From the NCBI RefSeq assembly GCF_018613065.1, contig NZ_JAGGQW010000033.1, forward strand, positions 1 through 64,000: DNA of 64,000 nucleotides, written 5' to 3'. The notes under the pieces were generated by a model that ran no database searches, was not told the DNA's origin, and worked only from the letters and a program-made list of their open reading frames with translations. Of this stretch, positions 46,784 to 57,099 are shown piece by piece; within the stretch, counting starts at the first letter, position 1, and every line of letters begins with the position of its first letter. Both the position numbers and the translations under genes were made by a program. The stretch comes from Bacillus sp. ISL-7. Lineage in GTDB: Bacteria; Bacillota; Bacilli; Bacillales_B; DSM-18226.

Positions 46784-47143
46784 TTACTTAACTTCAACGT
46801 TTGCTCCAACTTCAGCAAGTTTAGCTTTAACTTCTTCAGCTTCTTCTTTAGAAACGCCTTCTTTAACAGCTTTTGGTGTGTTGTCAACAAGGTCTTTTGC
46901 TTCTTTAAGTCCAAGACCAGTGATTTCACGAACAACTTTGATAACCTTGATTTTTTGATCGCCAGCGCTAGCTAGGATAACATCAAATTCAGTTTGTTCT
47001 TCAACAGCCGCTACAGCTGCGCCACCCATTGCAACTGGAGCTGCAGCAGTTACGCCAAATTCCTCTTCGATTGCTTTTACTAGATCGTTAAGTTCTAAAA
47101 CAGTCATAGTTTTAACTGCTTCAATGATTTGTTCTTTAGTCAT
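46784..47143 (-). CDS. rplL: 50S ribosomal protein L7/L12
   Basis: 119 residues. The N-terminal dimer helix, alanine-rich hinge (about 35-50) and C-terminal factor-binding domain ([21 protein letters not shown] in part) are all recognised. Recruits translation GTPases. Confidence 0.98.
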   Translation of the reverse strand: MTKEQIIEAVKTMTVLELNDLVKAIEEEFGVTAAAPVAMGGAAVAAVEEQTEFDVILASAGDQKIKVIKVVREITGLGLKEAKDLVDNTPKAVKEGVSKEEAEEVKAKLAEVGANVEVK

Positions 47144-47201
47144 GATAAATTTCCTCCTTAGTTTTCGTTCAAATTTATTTGATGTGCGTATTCAGGCTAG
47201 C

Positions 47202-47702
47202 TTACGCGCCTTGTTCTTCTTTTTGTTCTGCAACTGCTTTTGTAACAAGAGCAAGGTTGCGGATTGGAGCTTGTAGTACGCTGAGTAACATAGATAGTAA
47301 ACCTTCGCGTGATGGTAGGTCTGCAAGAGCTTTAATTTCTTCGGCTGTTGCAACGTTTCCTTCAATTACACCCGCTTTAAGTTCAAGTGCTTCATGTTTT
47401 TTCGCAAAGTCATTCAAGATCTTAGCTGGTGCTACTACATCTTCAGTACTGAACGCAATTGCGTTAGGACCTGTTAATGCAGCGTTTAAACCAGCAAGTT
47501 CAGCTGCTTCTGCTGCACGGCGTGTCATTGAGTTTTTGTAAACTTTGAATTCAACACCTGCTTCACGAAGTTGTTTACGTAGTTCAGTTACTTCAGCAAC
47601 TGTTAGACCACGGTAATCAACAACAACTGTTGATACACTGCTCTTTAACTTATCAGTAATTTCGTTAACGATTAGTTGCTTTTGTTCGATTACACTGCTC
47701 AT
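47202..47702 (-). CDS. rplJ: 50S ribosomal protein L10
   Basis: 166 residues. Base of the L7/L12 stalk; the C-terminal helix (about 135-166) binds L12 dimers. [20 protein letters not shown] is the rRNA-binding start. Controlled by the leader at 47703-47927. Confidence 0.98.
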   Translation of the reverse strand: MSSVIEQKQLIVNEITDKLKSSVSTVVVDYRGLTVAEVTELRKQLREAGVEFKVYKNSMTRRAAEAAELAGLNAALTGPNAIAFSTEDVVAPAKILNDFAKKHEALELKAGVIEGNVATAEEIKALADLPSREGLLSMLLSVLQAPIRNLALVTKAVAEQKEEQGA

Positions 47703-47927
47703 CTTTACACCTCCTGTAGATTGTCTACATTCATACTAGGCAAATAAAAAACCTCCATATCAATCGGTGACATGGAGGCAGCATACAACAGCTGAATAAT
47801 TCAGCCAATTCTATAGCATTACCTCGGCAGGAAATTAAGCGCGCCTAGCGCACCTGCTGTCTTCAGTACAAATGTTATTATTTTAAACAACAAAATAGAT
47901 TATATAAAATCTATTCTAGATTGTCAA
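47703..47927 (-). promoter_or_regulatory. rplJ promoter, L10 leader and attenuator
   Basis: Consensus promoter TTGACA (47922-47927), 17 bases, TATAAT (47899-47904). The leader has the CAGCAGGTGCG...TTTCCTGCCGAGGT pairing of the L10 leader and then a terminator (CCTCCAT / ATGGAGG, 47752-47778, with six U at 47746-47751) 44 bases before rplJ. L10(L12) binding to the leader favours termination in the known Gram-positive model. Confidence 0.88.
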
Positions 47928-47937
47928 TTGGTAAAAT

Positions 47938-48636
47938 TTATTTAACTGCTACAGATGAAGGATCAACTTTAACGCCAGGTCCCATTGTTGAAGCAACAGT
48001 TACGTTCTTCATGTAAGTACCTTTTGCAGCAGATGGCTTCACTTTTAGCATAGTTTCAAAGATAGTGTTGAAGTTTTCAACAAGCTTCTCGTTTTCGAAA
48101 GATGCTTTACCGATTGGCACGTGAATGTTACCAGACTTGTCAACGCGGTATTCAACTTTACCCGCTTTAATTTCATTAATCGCACGAGTCACATCAAATG
48201 TAACTGTACCTGTTTTAGGGTTTGGCATTAAACCTTTAGGTCCTAATACACGACCAAGTTTACCAACTTCACCCATCATGTCAGGAGTTGCTACGATTAC
48301 ATCAAATTCAAACCAACCTTGTTGGATTTTGTTGATGTACTCTGCATCACCTACATAATCAGCACCAGCTGCTTCTGCTTCTTTTACTTTTTCACCCTTA
48401 GCGAAAACTAGAACGCGTTGCGTTTTACCAGTTCCGTTTGGAAGTACAACTGCACCACGGATTTGTTGGTCAGCTTTCTTAGGGTCAACACCTAAACGGA
48501 ATGCTACTTCTAGAGTTGCATCAAATTTAGTGAAGTTTGTTTTTTTAGCAAGATCAATCGCTTCTGCAATTGGATATGCCTTTAGGCGATCTACAAGCTT
48601 TGAAGCTTCTAAATACTTCTTACCTTTTTTAGCCAT
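47938..48636 (-). CDS. rplA: 50S ribosomal protein L1
   Basis: 232 residues. Builds the L1 stalk at the tRNA exit. [10 protein letters not shown] loop and [17 protein letters not shown] (near the end) are conserved. Represses the rplK-rplA mRNA in many bacteria. Confidence 0.98.
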   Translation of the reverse strand: MAKKGKKYLEASKLVDRLKAYPIAEAIDLAKKTNFTKFDATLEVAFRLGVDPKKADQQIRGAVVLPNGTGKTQRVLVFAKGEKVKEAEAAGADYVGDAEYINKIQQGWFEFDVIVATPDMMGEVGKLGRVLGPKGLMPNPKTGTVTFDVTRAINEIKAGKVEYRVDKSGNIHVPIGKASFENEKLVENFNTIFETMLKVKPSAAKGTYMKNVTVASTMGPGVKVDPSSVAVK

Positions 48637-48737
48637 TTTTATTTCCTCCTAGATTGTGGTTTTAGCGAATTACTCTCCCACGAATAAAGGTTGCGCAGAA
48701 ACGCAACCCCACTCATTCAACACGAACAGTACATGAA

Positions 48738-49163
48738 TTAGTCTTCGATGACGATACCCATGCTGCGTGCAGTACCTTCGACCATGCGCATTGCTGCTTC
48801 AACGCTAGCTGCGTTTAGGTCAGGCATTTTTTGTTCCGCAATCTCGCGTACTGTATCACGCTTTACTGTTGCTACTTTATTACGGTTAGGTTCACCAGAA
48901 CCAGACTGGATTCCAGCTGCTACTTTCAAAAGAACGGCAGCAGGAGGAGTTTTCGTAATAAATGTAAATGAACGGTCTTCAAATACCGTGATTTCAACAG
49001 GAATGATCAAACCAGCTTGATCTGCTGTACGAGCGTTAAATTCTTTACAGAATCCCATGATATTAACACCGGCTTGACCTAGTGCAGGACCAACTGGTGG
49101 CGCAGGGTTTGCTTTCCCAGCAGGAATTTGTAATTTAACGACTTTAATTACTTTTTTAGCCAC
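48738..49163 (-). CDS. rplK: 50S ribosomal protein L11
   Basis: 141 residues from a GTG at 49163 ([15 protein letters not shown]), with TAAGGAGG upstream; the frame extends to 49223 but only through the leader. Binds the GTPase centre of 23S rRNA and is needed for RelA activation. The [15 protein letters not shown] prolines are present. Confidence 0.98.
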   Translation of the reverse strand: MAKKVIKVVKLQIPAGKANPAPPVGPALGQAGVNIMGFCKEFNARTADQAGLIIPVEITVFEDRSFTFITKTPPAAVLLKVAAGIQSGSGEPNRNKVATVKRDTVREIAEQKMPDLNAASVEAAMRMVEGTARSMGIVIED

Positions 49164-49332
49164 GAGACACACCTCCTTAAAGTCCGTGATGTGGTAATTG
49201 GAATCCGTTAGGAATCCTCCCACTCAGGCATCTGTCTTTATCTATTGATCATAAAGAACTTGACATAAGTCTTGTCTCACAAGGAGACATACTGACCTAT
49301 GAAATATTACCACTTTTTAAAAATGATTTCAA
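49164..49332 (-). promoter_or_regulatory. rplK-rplA promoter and leader
   Basis: TTGAAA (49327-49332), 17 bases, TAATAT (49304-49309). The leader has a TGTCTC / GAGACA hairpin (49273-49290) soon after the start and a second GGATTCC...GGATTCC direct repeat near 49199-49219; a site for L1 feedback is plausible here. Confidence 0.75.
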
Positions 49333-49395
49333 GTTTTTTTACAATATAACATTATTTTCTTTAAATATCGCTGCAAAAAGGACGCTCCGCTTTTC

Positions 49396-49932
49396 TTAAT
49401 CGAGCTTCTCGATTTGTGTGAAATCCAGTTCTACCGGGGTGTCACGCCCGAACATATTGACAAGAACCTTCAGTTTCGAGCGATCCTTATCCATTTCTTC
49501 CACAGACCCAGTAAAGTTAGCAAATGGACCTTCCTTCACGCGAACCGTTTCACCAATTTCATAATTGGCATCGATGCGATTTTCGGAAACCCCCATGCGT
49601 TTTAAAATAACGACAACTTCTTCTGGAAGCAATGGCGTGGGCTTCGATCCACCTCCAGATGAACCGACAAAGCCTGTTACACCCGGGGTATTCCGAACCA
49701 CATACCAAGAATCATCAGTCATCACAATTTCAACTAATACATAACCAGGGAACACTTTGCGCTTTACTACTTTTGTCTTGCCATTTTTGATCTCAGTCTC
49801 TTCTTCTTCAGGGACAACCACTCTGAAAATCTTATCTGTCATACCCATCGATTCGACTCGTTTTTCTAGATTTGCTTTTACCTTATTTTCATAACCTGAG
49901 TAAGTATGCAAAACATACCAATTTTTTTCCAT
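49396..49932 (-). CDS. nusG: Transcription factor NusG
   Basis: 178 residues. NGN domain (MEKNWYVLHTYSGYENKV start) and C-terminal KOW domain (VRVKEGPFANFTGSVEEM). Binds polymerase and in Bacillus promotes pausing; also couples to S10. Separated from secE by a terminator. Confidence 0.97.
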   Translation of the reverse strand: MEKNWYVLHTYSGYENKVKANLEKRVESMGMTDKIFRVVVPEEEETEIKNGKTKVVKRKVFPGYVLVEIVMTDDSWYVVRNTPGVTGFVGSSGGGSKPTPLLPEEVVVILKRMGVSENRIDANYEIGETVRVKEGPFANFTGSVEEMDKDRSKLKVLVNMFGRDTPVELDFTQIEKLD

Positions 49933-49993
49933 TTAAGAGGACTTGAACGTCCGTCCCTCCCTATTTCTTATTCATAGACTATCTTTTAAACAA

Positions 49994-50018
49994 ACAAAAA
50001 ACCCGTGAAACGGGCTTT
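49994..50018 (-). terminator. Terminator between secE and nusG
   Basis: AAGCCCGTTTCACGGGTT hairpin followed by TTTTTG on minus. It stands between the secE stop and nusG. Confidence 0.85.
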
Positions 50019-50044
50019 AGATAAAAATTCCTTTATTAATCACC

Positions 50045-50050
50045 ATTATA
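50045..50050 (-). promoter_or_regulatory. Extended -10 promoter before nusG
   Basis: TATAAT (50045-50050) preceded by TGG, an extended -10; a TTGAAT lies 19 bases upstream inside the end of secE. Transcription would begin only about 20 bases before the terminator at 49994-50018. Confidence 0.55.
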
Positions 50051-50067
50051 CCATGAAAGTGGATTTA

Positions 50068-50250
50068 TTATTCAAGAATTAAGCGAATCAATTTTGAAAT
50101 CCCTAAATCTAGAACCGCAAAGAACGCTGCAAAAAAAACAACAGTCGATAGTACAGTAAGCGTCGAGCGAGTTAGTTCCCCACGTTTTGGCCAGCTAACT
50201 TTTCTCATCTCACGGAAAATATCACTGAAGAATGTAGTTATGCGCTGCAT
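50068..50250 (-). CDS. secE: Protein translocase subunit SecE
   Basis: 60 residues from the ATG at 50250 (MQRITTFFSDIF), with GGGGG eight bases upstream. The REMRKVSWPKRGELTRST amphipathic segment and a single membrane helix (about 33-54) are typical. Clamps the SecY channel. Confidence 0.96.
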   Translation of the reverse strand: MQRITTFFSDIFREMRKVSWPKRGELTRSTLTVLSTVVFFAAFFAVLDLGISKLIRLILE

Positions 50251-50297
50251 TTCTGTAACCCCCAAAATCTATAAATATCTGCAAAAGTCTATGATCA

Positions 50298-50444
50298 TTA
50301 TTTCGTTTCTCTATGAATGGTATGGGTGGTGCAGGTTTTGCAGAATTTTTTCAATTCTAATCTCTCTGTTTGTGTCTGCTTGCTGATCGTCGAATAATTT
50401 CGCGAGCCGCAAGCAGCACAGGAAAGGATTACTTTTTTACTCAT
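50298..50444 (-). CDS. rpmG: 50S ribosomal protein L33, zinc-ribbon type
   Basis: 48 residues, ATG at 50444. It reads [19 protein letters not shown] and ends HTIHRETK, with CAAC and CKTC pairs for zinc. Bacillus has several L33 copies; the one in front of secE is this type. Missed easily because of its size, but it has its own promoter at 50484-50512. Confidence 0.95.
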   Translation of the reverse strand: MSKKVILSCAACGSRNYSTISKQTQTERLELKKFCKTCTTHTIHRETK

Positions 50445-50483
50445 AGTCGACACCTTTACCCAATTTTCTATTATATCCTTAAA

Positions 50484-50512
50484 AATGTAACATGAGTCCT
50501 AATTATTGTCAA
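50484..50512 (-). promoter_or_regulatory. Promoter of rpmG-secE
   Basis: TTGACA (50507-50512), 17 bases, TACATT (50484-50489), between sigH and rpmG. Confidence 0.75.
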
Positions 50513-50553
50513 TAACCCTTGGAAACGGTTCAATTATATGACATATTTAATCA

Positions 50554-51204
50554 TCAAAGTGAAAATTCACGAAGTTCTAAATATCTTTCCAGCTTTCTTT
50601 TGACACGCTGCAGAGCATTATCAATTGATTTCACATGGCGGTTTAGCTCTTCAGAAATCTCTTGGTATGATTGACCATCTAAGTAGAGAGCCAATACCTT
50701 CCTTTCTAAATCACTTAATAATTCAGTCATCTTCACTTCGATATGGTCAAATTCTTCCTGATTAATAATCAGTTCCTCTGGGTCGAGAACCTTTGTTCCA
50801 GACAAAACATCCATTAATGTTCGGTCCGATTCTTCATCGTAGATTGGCTTGTCCAATGAAACGTATGAATTTAATGGGATATGCTTTTGCCTTGTTGCGG
50901 TTTTAATTGCGGTAATGATTTGACGAGTTATACAAAGCTCTGCAAATGCCTTGAAAGAGGTAAGCTTGTCCTCCCGAAAGTCACGAATTGCCTTATACAG
51001 TCCAATCATACCTTCTTGGACAATATCTTCCTTATCTGCACCGATTAAAAAATAGGACCTTGCTTTTGCACGTACAAAATTCCGATACTTATGGATTAAA
51101 TAATCCAATGCTTCACTATCACCTTGGTGCACTAAATCAACAATTCCTTCGTCTTCCATTATCAGGAACTGCTGGTTGATCTTTGTTCCAAAGTCCGTAC
51201 TCAA
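50554..51204 (-). CDS. sigH: RNA polymerase sigma-H factor
   Basis: 216 residues from a TTG at 51204 with GGAGGGG six bases upstream, in line with the Bacillus protein; a further upstream frame to 51255 is not supported. Region 2 (RNFVRAKARSYFLIGADKEDIVQEGMIGLYKAIRDF in part) and region 4 (SYQEISEELNRHVKSIDNAL, in part) are nearly identical to B. subtilis. Directs early stationary-phase and sporulation genes, which points to an endospore former. Confidence 0.96.
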   Translation of the reverse strand: MSTDFGTKINQQFLIMEDEGIVDLVHQGDSEALDYLIHKYRNFVRAKARSYFLIGADKEDIVQEGMIGLYKAIRDFREDKLTSFKAFAELCITRQIITAIKTATRQKHIPLNSYVSLDKPIYDEESDRTLMDVLSGTKVLDPEELIINQEEFDHIEVKMTELLSDLERKVLALYLDGQSYQEISEELNRHVKSIDNALQRVKRKLERYLELREFSL

Positions 51205-51273
51205 AGTAGATCCCCTCCACCGAACAAGCATAGATAGTAATAGTATACATGACAATTTTTTATTAGTCCACGT

Positions 51274-51783
51274 TCACTTTTGTCCTCTGCGCCACTTTTC
51301 GAAAATTTCTGCCATTTCCGCACTCATCTTTATTTTAGAAACGGGTCTTTTTTCTTGAATGGTTTTCACTTTCTTTTCGATGCCTCTTTCAATCGAAGAC
51401 ATTTCAATGAGCAATTCACGTGCAGACTTCCTTAATGCCCCTTGTCCAAAAATTGCCCATTGCTCTGTAAAGTCGGAAGTCGCTACATGAATTTGTGTTC
51501 TTCGATTACTTAAACTAATGGCCATTTTTTCAATCCGCTCATCTGCCGTCTCATTTTCTTTCGTAAAGATAACTTCTATTTTATGATTTTTATACTTCTT
51601 TTCCGTCCCTTGTACATAATAGGCATCGAATACCACAATCACACGGAAGCCTGAATAGGCTTGGTATTCAGCCATTCTCTCCACTAAACGGTCCCGTGCA
51701 GCAGGTAAATCATGATCCTTTAAAGCTCTTAGTTCAGGCCAAGCTCCGATGATGTTGTAACCGTCCACAAGCAGGATATCCAT
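51274..51783 (-). CDS. rae1: Ribosome-associated endoribonuclease Rae1 (YacP)
   Basis: 169 residues, PIN-like NYN fold. DILLVDGYNIIGAWPEL start gives the first catalytic Asp; VVFDAYYVQGTE and the TSDFTEQWAIFG end supply others. Rae1 enters the ribosomal A site and cuts mRNA during translation. Two bases after rlmB. Confidence 0.92.
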   Translation of the reverse strand: MDILLVDGYNIIGAWPELRALKDHDLPAARDRLVERMAEYQAYSGFRVIVVFDAYYVQGTEKKYKNHKIEVIFTKENETADERIEKMAISLSNRRTQIHVATSDFTEQWAIFGQGALRKSARELLIEMSSIERGIEKKVKTIQEKRPVSKIKMSAEMAEIFEKWRRGQK

Positions 51784-51785
51784 TA

Positions 51786-52532
51786 CTATTCCTCAAGTGT
51801 GTGTCGTTTTCGATATACCTCATACATCAGTAAAGCCGCCGCAACAGAAGCATTTAACGAGGTTACTTTACCAACCATTGGCAAATGGATGAGAAAATCA
51901 CATTTATCGCGGATCAGTCTTCCCATTCCTTTTCCTTCACTGCCAATCACCAAGCCTAGTGGCAGCGTCCCGTCTAATCTTCGGTAATCATCTTTGCCTT
52001 TTGCATCTGTTCCGGCAATCCAAATACCTCGTTCCTTAAGTTCATCGATGGTTCGCGCCATATTAGTGACACGGACCACTGGGATATATTCAATCGCACC
52101 TGTCGAAGCTTTGGCAACTGTTGCTGTTAGGCCGACAGCCCGACGCTTTGGAATAATGATGCCATGAGCACCGACTGAATCGGCTGTTCTCATAATCGAC
52201 CCAAGGTTATGAGGATCCTCAATTTCGTCCAACAATAAAAAGAATGGCGGTTCATTTTTCTTTTCTGCTGCTGCAAACAAATCATCCATTTCCGCATATT
52301 GATAGGCCGCAACATAAGCAAGAACTCCTTGATGATTTTCATCCGCGATTTGGTCAATTTTTTTCTTAGGAACAAATTGAACAATCACATTTGCTTCTTT
52401 GGCTAATTGCGTAATTTGCTGCATTTGGCCACGCTGCGATCCTTCGGCAATTAATATTTTATTAATATCCCTTTCTGATTTAAGCGCTTCGATGACTGGA
52501 TTTTTGCCAACAATATATTCTTGTTGTTCCAT
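51786..52532 (-). CDS. rlmB: 23S rRNA (guanosine-2'-O-)-methyltransferase RlmB
   Basis: 248 residues from the ATG at 52532, directly after the mrnC stop, with AGGAGG upstream. SpoU/TrmH family: N-terminal substrate domain (YIVGKNPVIEAL) and knotted SAM domain with DPHNLGSIMRTAD, VIGSEGKGM and SLNASVAAALLMYE motifs. Confidence 0.93.
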   Translation of the reverse strand: MEQQEYIVGKNPVIEALKSERDINKILIAEGSQRGQMQQITQLAKEANVIVQFVPKKKIDQIADENHQGVLAYVAAYQYAEMDDLFAAAEKKNEPPFFLLLDEIEDPHNLGSIMRTADSVGAHGIIIPKRRAVGLTATVAKASTGAIEYIPVVRVTNMARTIDELKERGIWIAGTDAKGKDDYRRLDGTLPLGLVIGSEGKGMGRLIRDKCDFLIHLPMVGKVTSLNASVAAALLMYEVYRKRHTLEE

Positions 52533-52533
52533 C

Positions 52534-52953
52534 CTAGCGTTCCTCCTTTCTTTGTTCCACATATGAAAATGCCCTGCTAATAAGCTCTTCTAAACGTTCT
52601 TTTTTACCCGTTAAATACAGATAACCCATCAATGCTTCAAATGCTGTACTATAGTGATAAGTTTGGACATCTGTATTTTTAGGAACAGTGCCTGATTTCG
52701 CATTTCTACCGCGCATAACCACCGCTAATTCTTCTTCATCAAGCAGTTTATGATCCATCATTTGAAAAAGAATTTGGCTTTGAGCCTTTGCCGACACGTA
52801 ACTGGTTCCGGTGCGGTGTAACTGATTCGGTCTTACCTTACCGCTATAGAGGAGGTGGCGCCTTACATAGGTTTCATAAATCGCGTCACCCATGTAGGCA
52901 AGAGCGAGACTATTCAATTGTTTAACATCCACTGTATTTTCATATTCAAGCAT
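52534..52953 (-). CDS. mrnC: Mini-ribonuclease III
   Basis: 139 residues. RNase III catalytic domain without a dsRNA-binding domain; [12 protein letters not shown] near 17 holds the catalytic Asp-Glu set and [10 protein letters not shown] near 105 the second. Matures 23S rRNA in Bacillus. Three bases after cysS. Confidence 0.94.
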   Translation of the reverse strand: MLEYENTVDVKQLNSLALAYMGDAIYETYVRRHLLYSGKVRPNQLHRTGTSYVSAKAQSQILFQMMDHKLLDEEELAVVMRGRNAKSGTVPKNTDVQTYHYSTAFEALMGYLYLTGKKERLEELISRAFSYVEQRKEER

Positions 52954-52956
52954 GAA

Positions 52957-54354
52957 TTAGCCTCTTTTCCACCTTGTACCCTGCGGTGTATCTTCTAAAA
53001 TAATATTCATTTCCTTTAGCTGATCTCTTATTTGATCAGACAATTGGAAATTACGGTCTTTTCGAGCTTGGATTCGCTTTTCAATCAGCGCATCGATTTC
53101 TTCATCGAGCATTTCTTCTTTTTCAAATGTCAGCCCTAAGACATGGAATAACTTTTCAAATTGTTTTGTAAAGGCATCAATGACTTCCACAGCTGTATTT
53201 TTCTCTAAAAGATAATAATTAGCCAGTTTTGAAAGGTCGAATAAAACGGAAATCGCTTTAGCTGTATTGAAATCATCATCCATTGCCTCAATAAATTCTT
53301 CTTGCCTTTTTGCAATACTTTCAAGCCATACCTGATTCGAATCTGTTAAGTCAGTACTCGCTTCTTTCCGATGCTTTAAGTTTTGATAAGAGGTGGTGAT
53401 GCGTTCAAATGCTGCTTTCGTACTCTCCAGTAATTCCTCGCTGTAATTAATCGGATTGCGGTAATGAACGGATAACATAAAAAACCGTAACACTTGCGGG
53501 TTATGTTTTTTAATAATGTCATGAACAAGGACAAAGTTTCCTAATGATTTAGACATTTTTTCATTATCAATATTGATATAGCCATTGTGCATCCAGTAAC
53601 GAGAAAATAATTTTCCTGACAGTGCTTCTGATTGGGCAATTTCATTTTCATGATGTGGGAAGGTCAAATCCTGTCCACCGGCATGAATGTCAATGGTTTC
53701 GCCAAGATACTTTTTCGCCATTGCCGAGCACTCAATATGCCAGCCCGGCCGGCCAAGTCCCCAAGGACTCTCCCAGAAGATTTCGCCTTCCTTGGCCGCT
53801 TTCCATAAGGCAAAGTCTAAGTCGTCTTGTTTCCTATCGCCGACTTCAATTCTTGCACCTACCTGCAGGTCATCAATAGATTGATGCGATAGCTTACCAT
53901 ATTCATCGAATTTTCTTGTCCGGAAATAAACATCCCCTGCAGATTCATAAGCGTAGCCTTTTTCGACTAATTGACTAATAAAATCAATGATAATGTCCAT
54001 GTTTTCCATTACCCGTGGATGAACATCTGCCTTTTGGCAGCCTAATGCCATCACATCTTCAAAATAAGCATTGATAAATCGGTCCGCAATCGCCGGAACA
54101 CTTTCTCCTAATTGATTGGCAGCACGAATCAATTTGTCATCGACATCGGTAAAATTGGAAACATAATGAACATCATAGCCGCGATATTCCAAATAGCGCC
54201 GAACTGTATCAAAGACGATTGCCGGACGTGCATTACCGATATGAATATAATTATAGACCGTCGGACCGCAAACATACATTTTGACTTTCCCTTCTTCGAG
54301 CGGTACGAAGGTTTCCTTTTTACGAGTTAGTGTATTATAAAGTTGAATGGCCAT
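52957..54354 (-). CDS. cysS: Cysteinyl-tRNA synthetase
   Basis: 465 residues. HIGH motif as IHIGNARP near 37, zinc ligands [17 protein letters not shown] and FPHHENE, and the KMSKS loop near 268 ([10 protein letters not shown]). The start overlaps the end of cysE by 20 bases. Co-transcribed with cysE under the T-box. Confidence 0.98.
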   Translation of the reverse strand: MAIQLYNTLTRKKETFVPLEEGKVKMYVCGPTVYNYIHIGNARPAIVFDTVRRYLEYRGYDVHYVSNFTDVDDKLIRAANQLGESVPAIADRFINAYFEDVMALGCQKADVHPRVMENMDIIIDFISQLVEKGYAYESAGDVYFRTRKFDEYGKLSHQSIDDLQVGARIEVGDRKQDDLDFALWKAAKEGEIFWESPWGLGRPGWHIECSAMAKKYLGETIDIHAGGQDLTFPHHENEIAQSEALSGKLFSRYWMHNGYINIDNEKMSKSLGNFVLVHDIIKKHNPQVLRFFMLSVHYRNPINYSEELLESTKAAFERITTSYQNLKHRKEASTDLTDSNQVWLESIAKRQEEFIEAMDDDFNTAKAISVLFDLSKLANYYLLEKNTAVEVIDAFTKQFEKLFHVLGLTFEKEEMLDEEIDALIEKRIQARKDRNFQLSDQIRDQLKEMNIILEDTPQGTRWKRG

Positions 54355-55003
54355 TGACTTTTATCCTTTCTCCTTTTAATTCTTCGAGTTCGTGCATTAA
54401 TTTATCCAGATCATTTTGCATTTCTCTTAAGCGGTCGGCTACAGGGTCTGGTAAGTCACAGTGATTCAAGTCTCTTGTAATTCTTCTACCATCCTGGATC
54501 ACCACTCTCCCTGGAATCCCAACTACCGTTGAGTTAGGGGGGACTTCTATTAATACTACTGAGCCGCCGCCAATTTTGGAATTTTCTCCAATGGTTATCG
54601 AACCAAGCACCTTTGCACCTGTGGCAATCAGGACATTATCCTTAATCGTCGGATGCCGCTTTCCTTTCTCTTTACCCGTTCCACCAAGTGTTACCCCTTG
54701 ATATATAGTTACATTATCCCCAATTTCGCACGTTTCCCCTATAACAACGCCCATACCATGGTCAATAAAAAATCTTCTGCCTATTTTTGCCCCAGGATGA
54801 ATTTCAATTCCGGTAAAAAAGCGGCTTACTTGTGAAATAACCCTGGCTAGAAAATAGAATTTCCGATTAAAGAGTGCATGCGCGAGTCGATGTGACCAAA
54901 TGGCATGCAAGCCTGAATACGTTAAGATGACTTCTAAATGACTTCTTGCCGCAGGATCTTGTTCAAAAACAACCTCAACGTCCTCCCTCAACTTCTTGAA
55001 CAT
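54335..55003 (-). CDS. cysE: Serine O-acetyltransferase
   Basis: 222 residues from the ATG at 55003 ([14 protein letters not shown]); the ATG at 55009 lies one base from the GGGGGAG site. N-terminal helices then left-handed beta-helix hexapeptide repeats ([25 protein letters not shown] in part, [13 protein letters not shown]). First committed step of cysteine synthesis. Confidence 0.97.
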   Translation of the reverse strand: MFKKLREDVEVVFEQDPAARSHLEVILTYSGLHAIWSHRLAHALFNRKFYFLARVISQVSRFFTGIEIHPGAKIGRRFFIDHGMGVVIGETCEIGDNVTIYQGVTLGGTGKEKGKRHPTIKDNVLIATGAKVLGSITIGENSKIGGGSVVLIEVPPNSTVVGIPGRVVIQDGRRITRDLNHCDLPDPVADRLREMQNDLDKLMHELEELKGERIKVNGHSTL

Positions 55004-55019
55004 TACCATTCTCCCCCTT

Positions 55020-55185
55020 TTTATAAAGCGTAAGCCGCCCGTTTAGCGGCGTATGGACTGGAGCACTTTGACTGAGATAAAGGAAACACGGAGAGCGGTA
55101 AGCGATCCGATGTTGACTTATCGTAGGGAAAAGGGCGAAGTACACTAGCCGCTGGGCCGCTTGCGCTAGACTGTTATCTAAGTTC
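55020..55185 (-). repeat. Bacillaceae intergenic repeat between T-box and cysE
   Basis: On minus it starts CAGTCTAGCGCAAGCGGCCC and ends ACGGGCGGCTTACGCTTT, with the inner GCTCTCCGTGTTTCC and GTGCTCCAGTCCATACG stretches of a repeat family common in Bacillus spacers. It sits between the T-box terminator and the cysE ribosome site, so it is part of the cysES mRNA leader. Confidence 0.6.
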
Positions 55186-55208
55186 AAAGTTATATATCTT
55201 CTTAGAAA

Positions 55209-55490
55209 CAAAAAAGCGCCTCTGTCTTAACGACAGAGACGCTTATGCGCGGTTCCACTCTGATTAGACCGAAAAGCTCGTTTTGGTAACGGAAAGCTTA
55301 ATATGGGTCTCACTCTACCTGTTAACGGATAGGTTCCGCCCATTTCTACTAGAAGTTGACTCTTTTCGAAACAGGGCTCAGAGGTGCATTTCAAAAAACG
55401 AGAGGCTTAAACCACTTTCAGCCGGTGATGGTTTTCTCTTTAAAGCATCCTTTTTTTACTTATCCTCTTCTACACTTTAGTAACTATATA
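55209..55490 (-). promoter_or_regulatory. Cysteine T-box riboswitch (cysES leader)
   Basis: The T-box sequence GTGGAACCGCGC is at 55247-55260. The specifier loop reads GAAATGCACC with TGC at 55386-55388, the Cys codon. A terminator (AAGCGTCTCTGTC / GACAGAGGCGCTT with T-run) occupies 55209-55244. Uncharged tRNA-Cys should hold the antiterminator and allow cysE-cysS expression. Begins right after gltX. Confidence 0.93.
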
Positions 55491-55527
55491 ATTGTTTACT
55501 CTACTATATTACATTTCTTCTCCAATG

Positions 55528-56985
55528 TTAACTAATAATTTTATTAATTCTCGTTTGAACCTTATCTTTACCTAAGAGTTCAATTGCCATTGGCAGGTCT
55601 GGTCCATGTGTTTGGCCTGTTACCGCCGCTCGAATTGGCATAAATAGATTTTTCCCCTTTTGACCGGTCGACTTTTGAACTGCCTTCATGGCTGCCTTTA
55701 TACCATCAGCCCGGAAGCTTTCCAGTTGGTCAAGTTCATGTGAAAATGCCCTTAACACTTCTGGAACAGTTTCACCGGTTAATATTTCCTTTGCATCTTC
55801 TTCATAGATGGCATCCTCTTGAAAGAACATATCTGATAATTCCACGATTTCAGCACCAAAGCTCATTTTTTCCTGTAAAAGAGCTACAAGTCCTTGGAGC
55901 CATTGATACTGTTCATCTGTCATGCTTTCACTTATTCGGCCTGCCTTAATTAAGTGAGGCATAGCCAGATCAACTACACGGTTCACCTCAATTTTTTTCA
56001 TATATTGATTATTCATCCACAACAGCTTTTGCTTATCAAATAATGCTGGAGATTTGGATAGGCGATTCGCGTCAAATATTTCAATAAACTCGTTCTTAGA
56101 GTAAATTTCTTCTTCACCTGCCGGCGACCAGCCGAGTAGTGTAATAAAGTTAAAGAGTGCTTCTGGGATATAACCTAATTCTTCATATTGTTCAATAAAC
56201 TGAATGATGGACTCATCACGCTTACTTAACTTTTTGCGGCTTTCATTGACAATCAAAGTCATGTGTCCAAAAACTGGCGGCTCCCAGCCTAATGCTTCAT
56301 AGACCATCAATTGCTTTGGCGTGTTAGAAATATGATCATCGCCACGGAGCACATGAGAGATTTTCATTAAATAATCATCAATCGTTACAGCAAAGTTATA
56401 GGTTGGGGTGCCATCCTTTTTAATGATGACCCAATCACCCATCCCTTCCGATTCAAACGAAACGCTGCCTTTGACCATATCATCAAACGTATAGGTTTTC
56501 CCTTCAGGTACGAGGATGCGGATGCTTGGCTGACGGCCTTCGCTTTCAAATTGACGGCGCTGTTCATCGGTTAAATGGCGGCATTTACCGGAATAATGAG
56601 GTGTTTCTCCTCTTTCGCTCTGGGCCTCCCGCTCTGCTTCGATTTCAGCTTCTGTACAATAACATTTATAGGCATGGCCATTTGCTAATAATTGGTTGTA
56701 GTAGGTTTCATAAATATCATTACGCTCAGATTGGCGATATGGACCGTATTCGCCGCCAACGTCGACACCCTCGTTCCAATCCATCCCAAGCCATTTTAAA
56801 TATTTTAACTGGCTTTCTTCTCCGCCTTCAATATTCCGCTTTTTATCGGTATCTTCAATTCGGATAATAAATTTCCCACCATGATGGCGTGCAAATAAAT
56901 AATTAAATAATGCAGTACGGGCGTTTCCAATATGTAAATGTCCCGTTGGACTTGGAGCATATCTTACACGAACTTCGTTTGACAT
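55528..56985 (-). CDS. gltX: Glutamyl-tRNA synthetase
   Basis: 485 residues. HIGH motif as HLHIGNART near 18, [10 protein letters not shown] near 252, and a CYCTEAE zinc-like segment near 107. Bacillus has no GlnRS, so the enzyme is likely nondiscriminating and also charges tRNA-Gln for amidation. Promoter at 57069-57096. Confidence 0.98.
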   Translation of the reverse strand: MSNEVRVRYAPSPTGHLHIGNARTALFNYLFARHHGGKFIIRIEDTDKKRNIEGGEESQLKYLKWLGMDWNEGVDVGGEYGPYRQSERNDIYETYYNQLLANGHAYKCYCTEAEIEAEREAQSERGETPHYSGKCRHLTDEQRRQFESEGRQPSIRILVPEGKTYTFDDMVKGSVSFESEGMGDWVIIKKDGTPTYNFAVTIDDYLMKISHVLRGDDHISNTPKQLMVYEALGWEPPVFGHMTLIVNESRKKLSKRDESIIQFIEQYEELGYIPEALFNFITLLGWSPAGEEEIYSKNEFIEIFDANRLSKSPALFDKQKLLWMNNQYMKKIEVNRVVDLAMPHLIKAGRISESMTDEQYQWLQGLVALLQEKMSFGAEIVELSDMFFQEDAIYEEDAKEILTGETVPEVLRAFSHELDQLESFRADGIKAAMKAVQKSTGQKGKNLFMPIRAAVTGQTHGPDLPMAIELLGKDKVQTRINKIIS

Positions 56986-57009
56986 AACTATAATGCCTCC
57001 ATTCTCGAA

Positions 57010-57050
57010 AAGTAAAAGCCCCTAGGCGCTGGAGCTAGACAGCTTTACCA
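57010..57050. repeat. Short copy of the intergenic repeat (gltX leader)
   Basis: CCTAGGCGCTGGAGCTAGACAG, the 'CTAGCTCCAGCGCCTAG' end of the repeat, lies in the 5' leader of gltX. Confidence 0.65.
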
Positions 57051-57068
57051 TATGTTTTTATCTGATTT

Positions 57069-57096
57069 ATTGTATCATTGTGCCGTTCACTGTAAA
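57069..57096 (-). promoter_or_regulatory. gltX promoter
   Basis: TTTACA (57091-57096), 16 bases, TACAAT (57069-57074) with TGA extending the -10. Confidence 0.65.
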
Positions 57097-57099
57097 AGG

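Noticed and set aside
47703..47927. T-box in front of rplJ
   Set aside because: No GTGGAACCGCG-type motif; the pairing fits the L10 leader instead.
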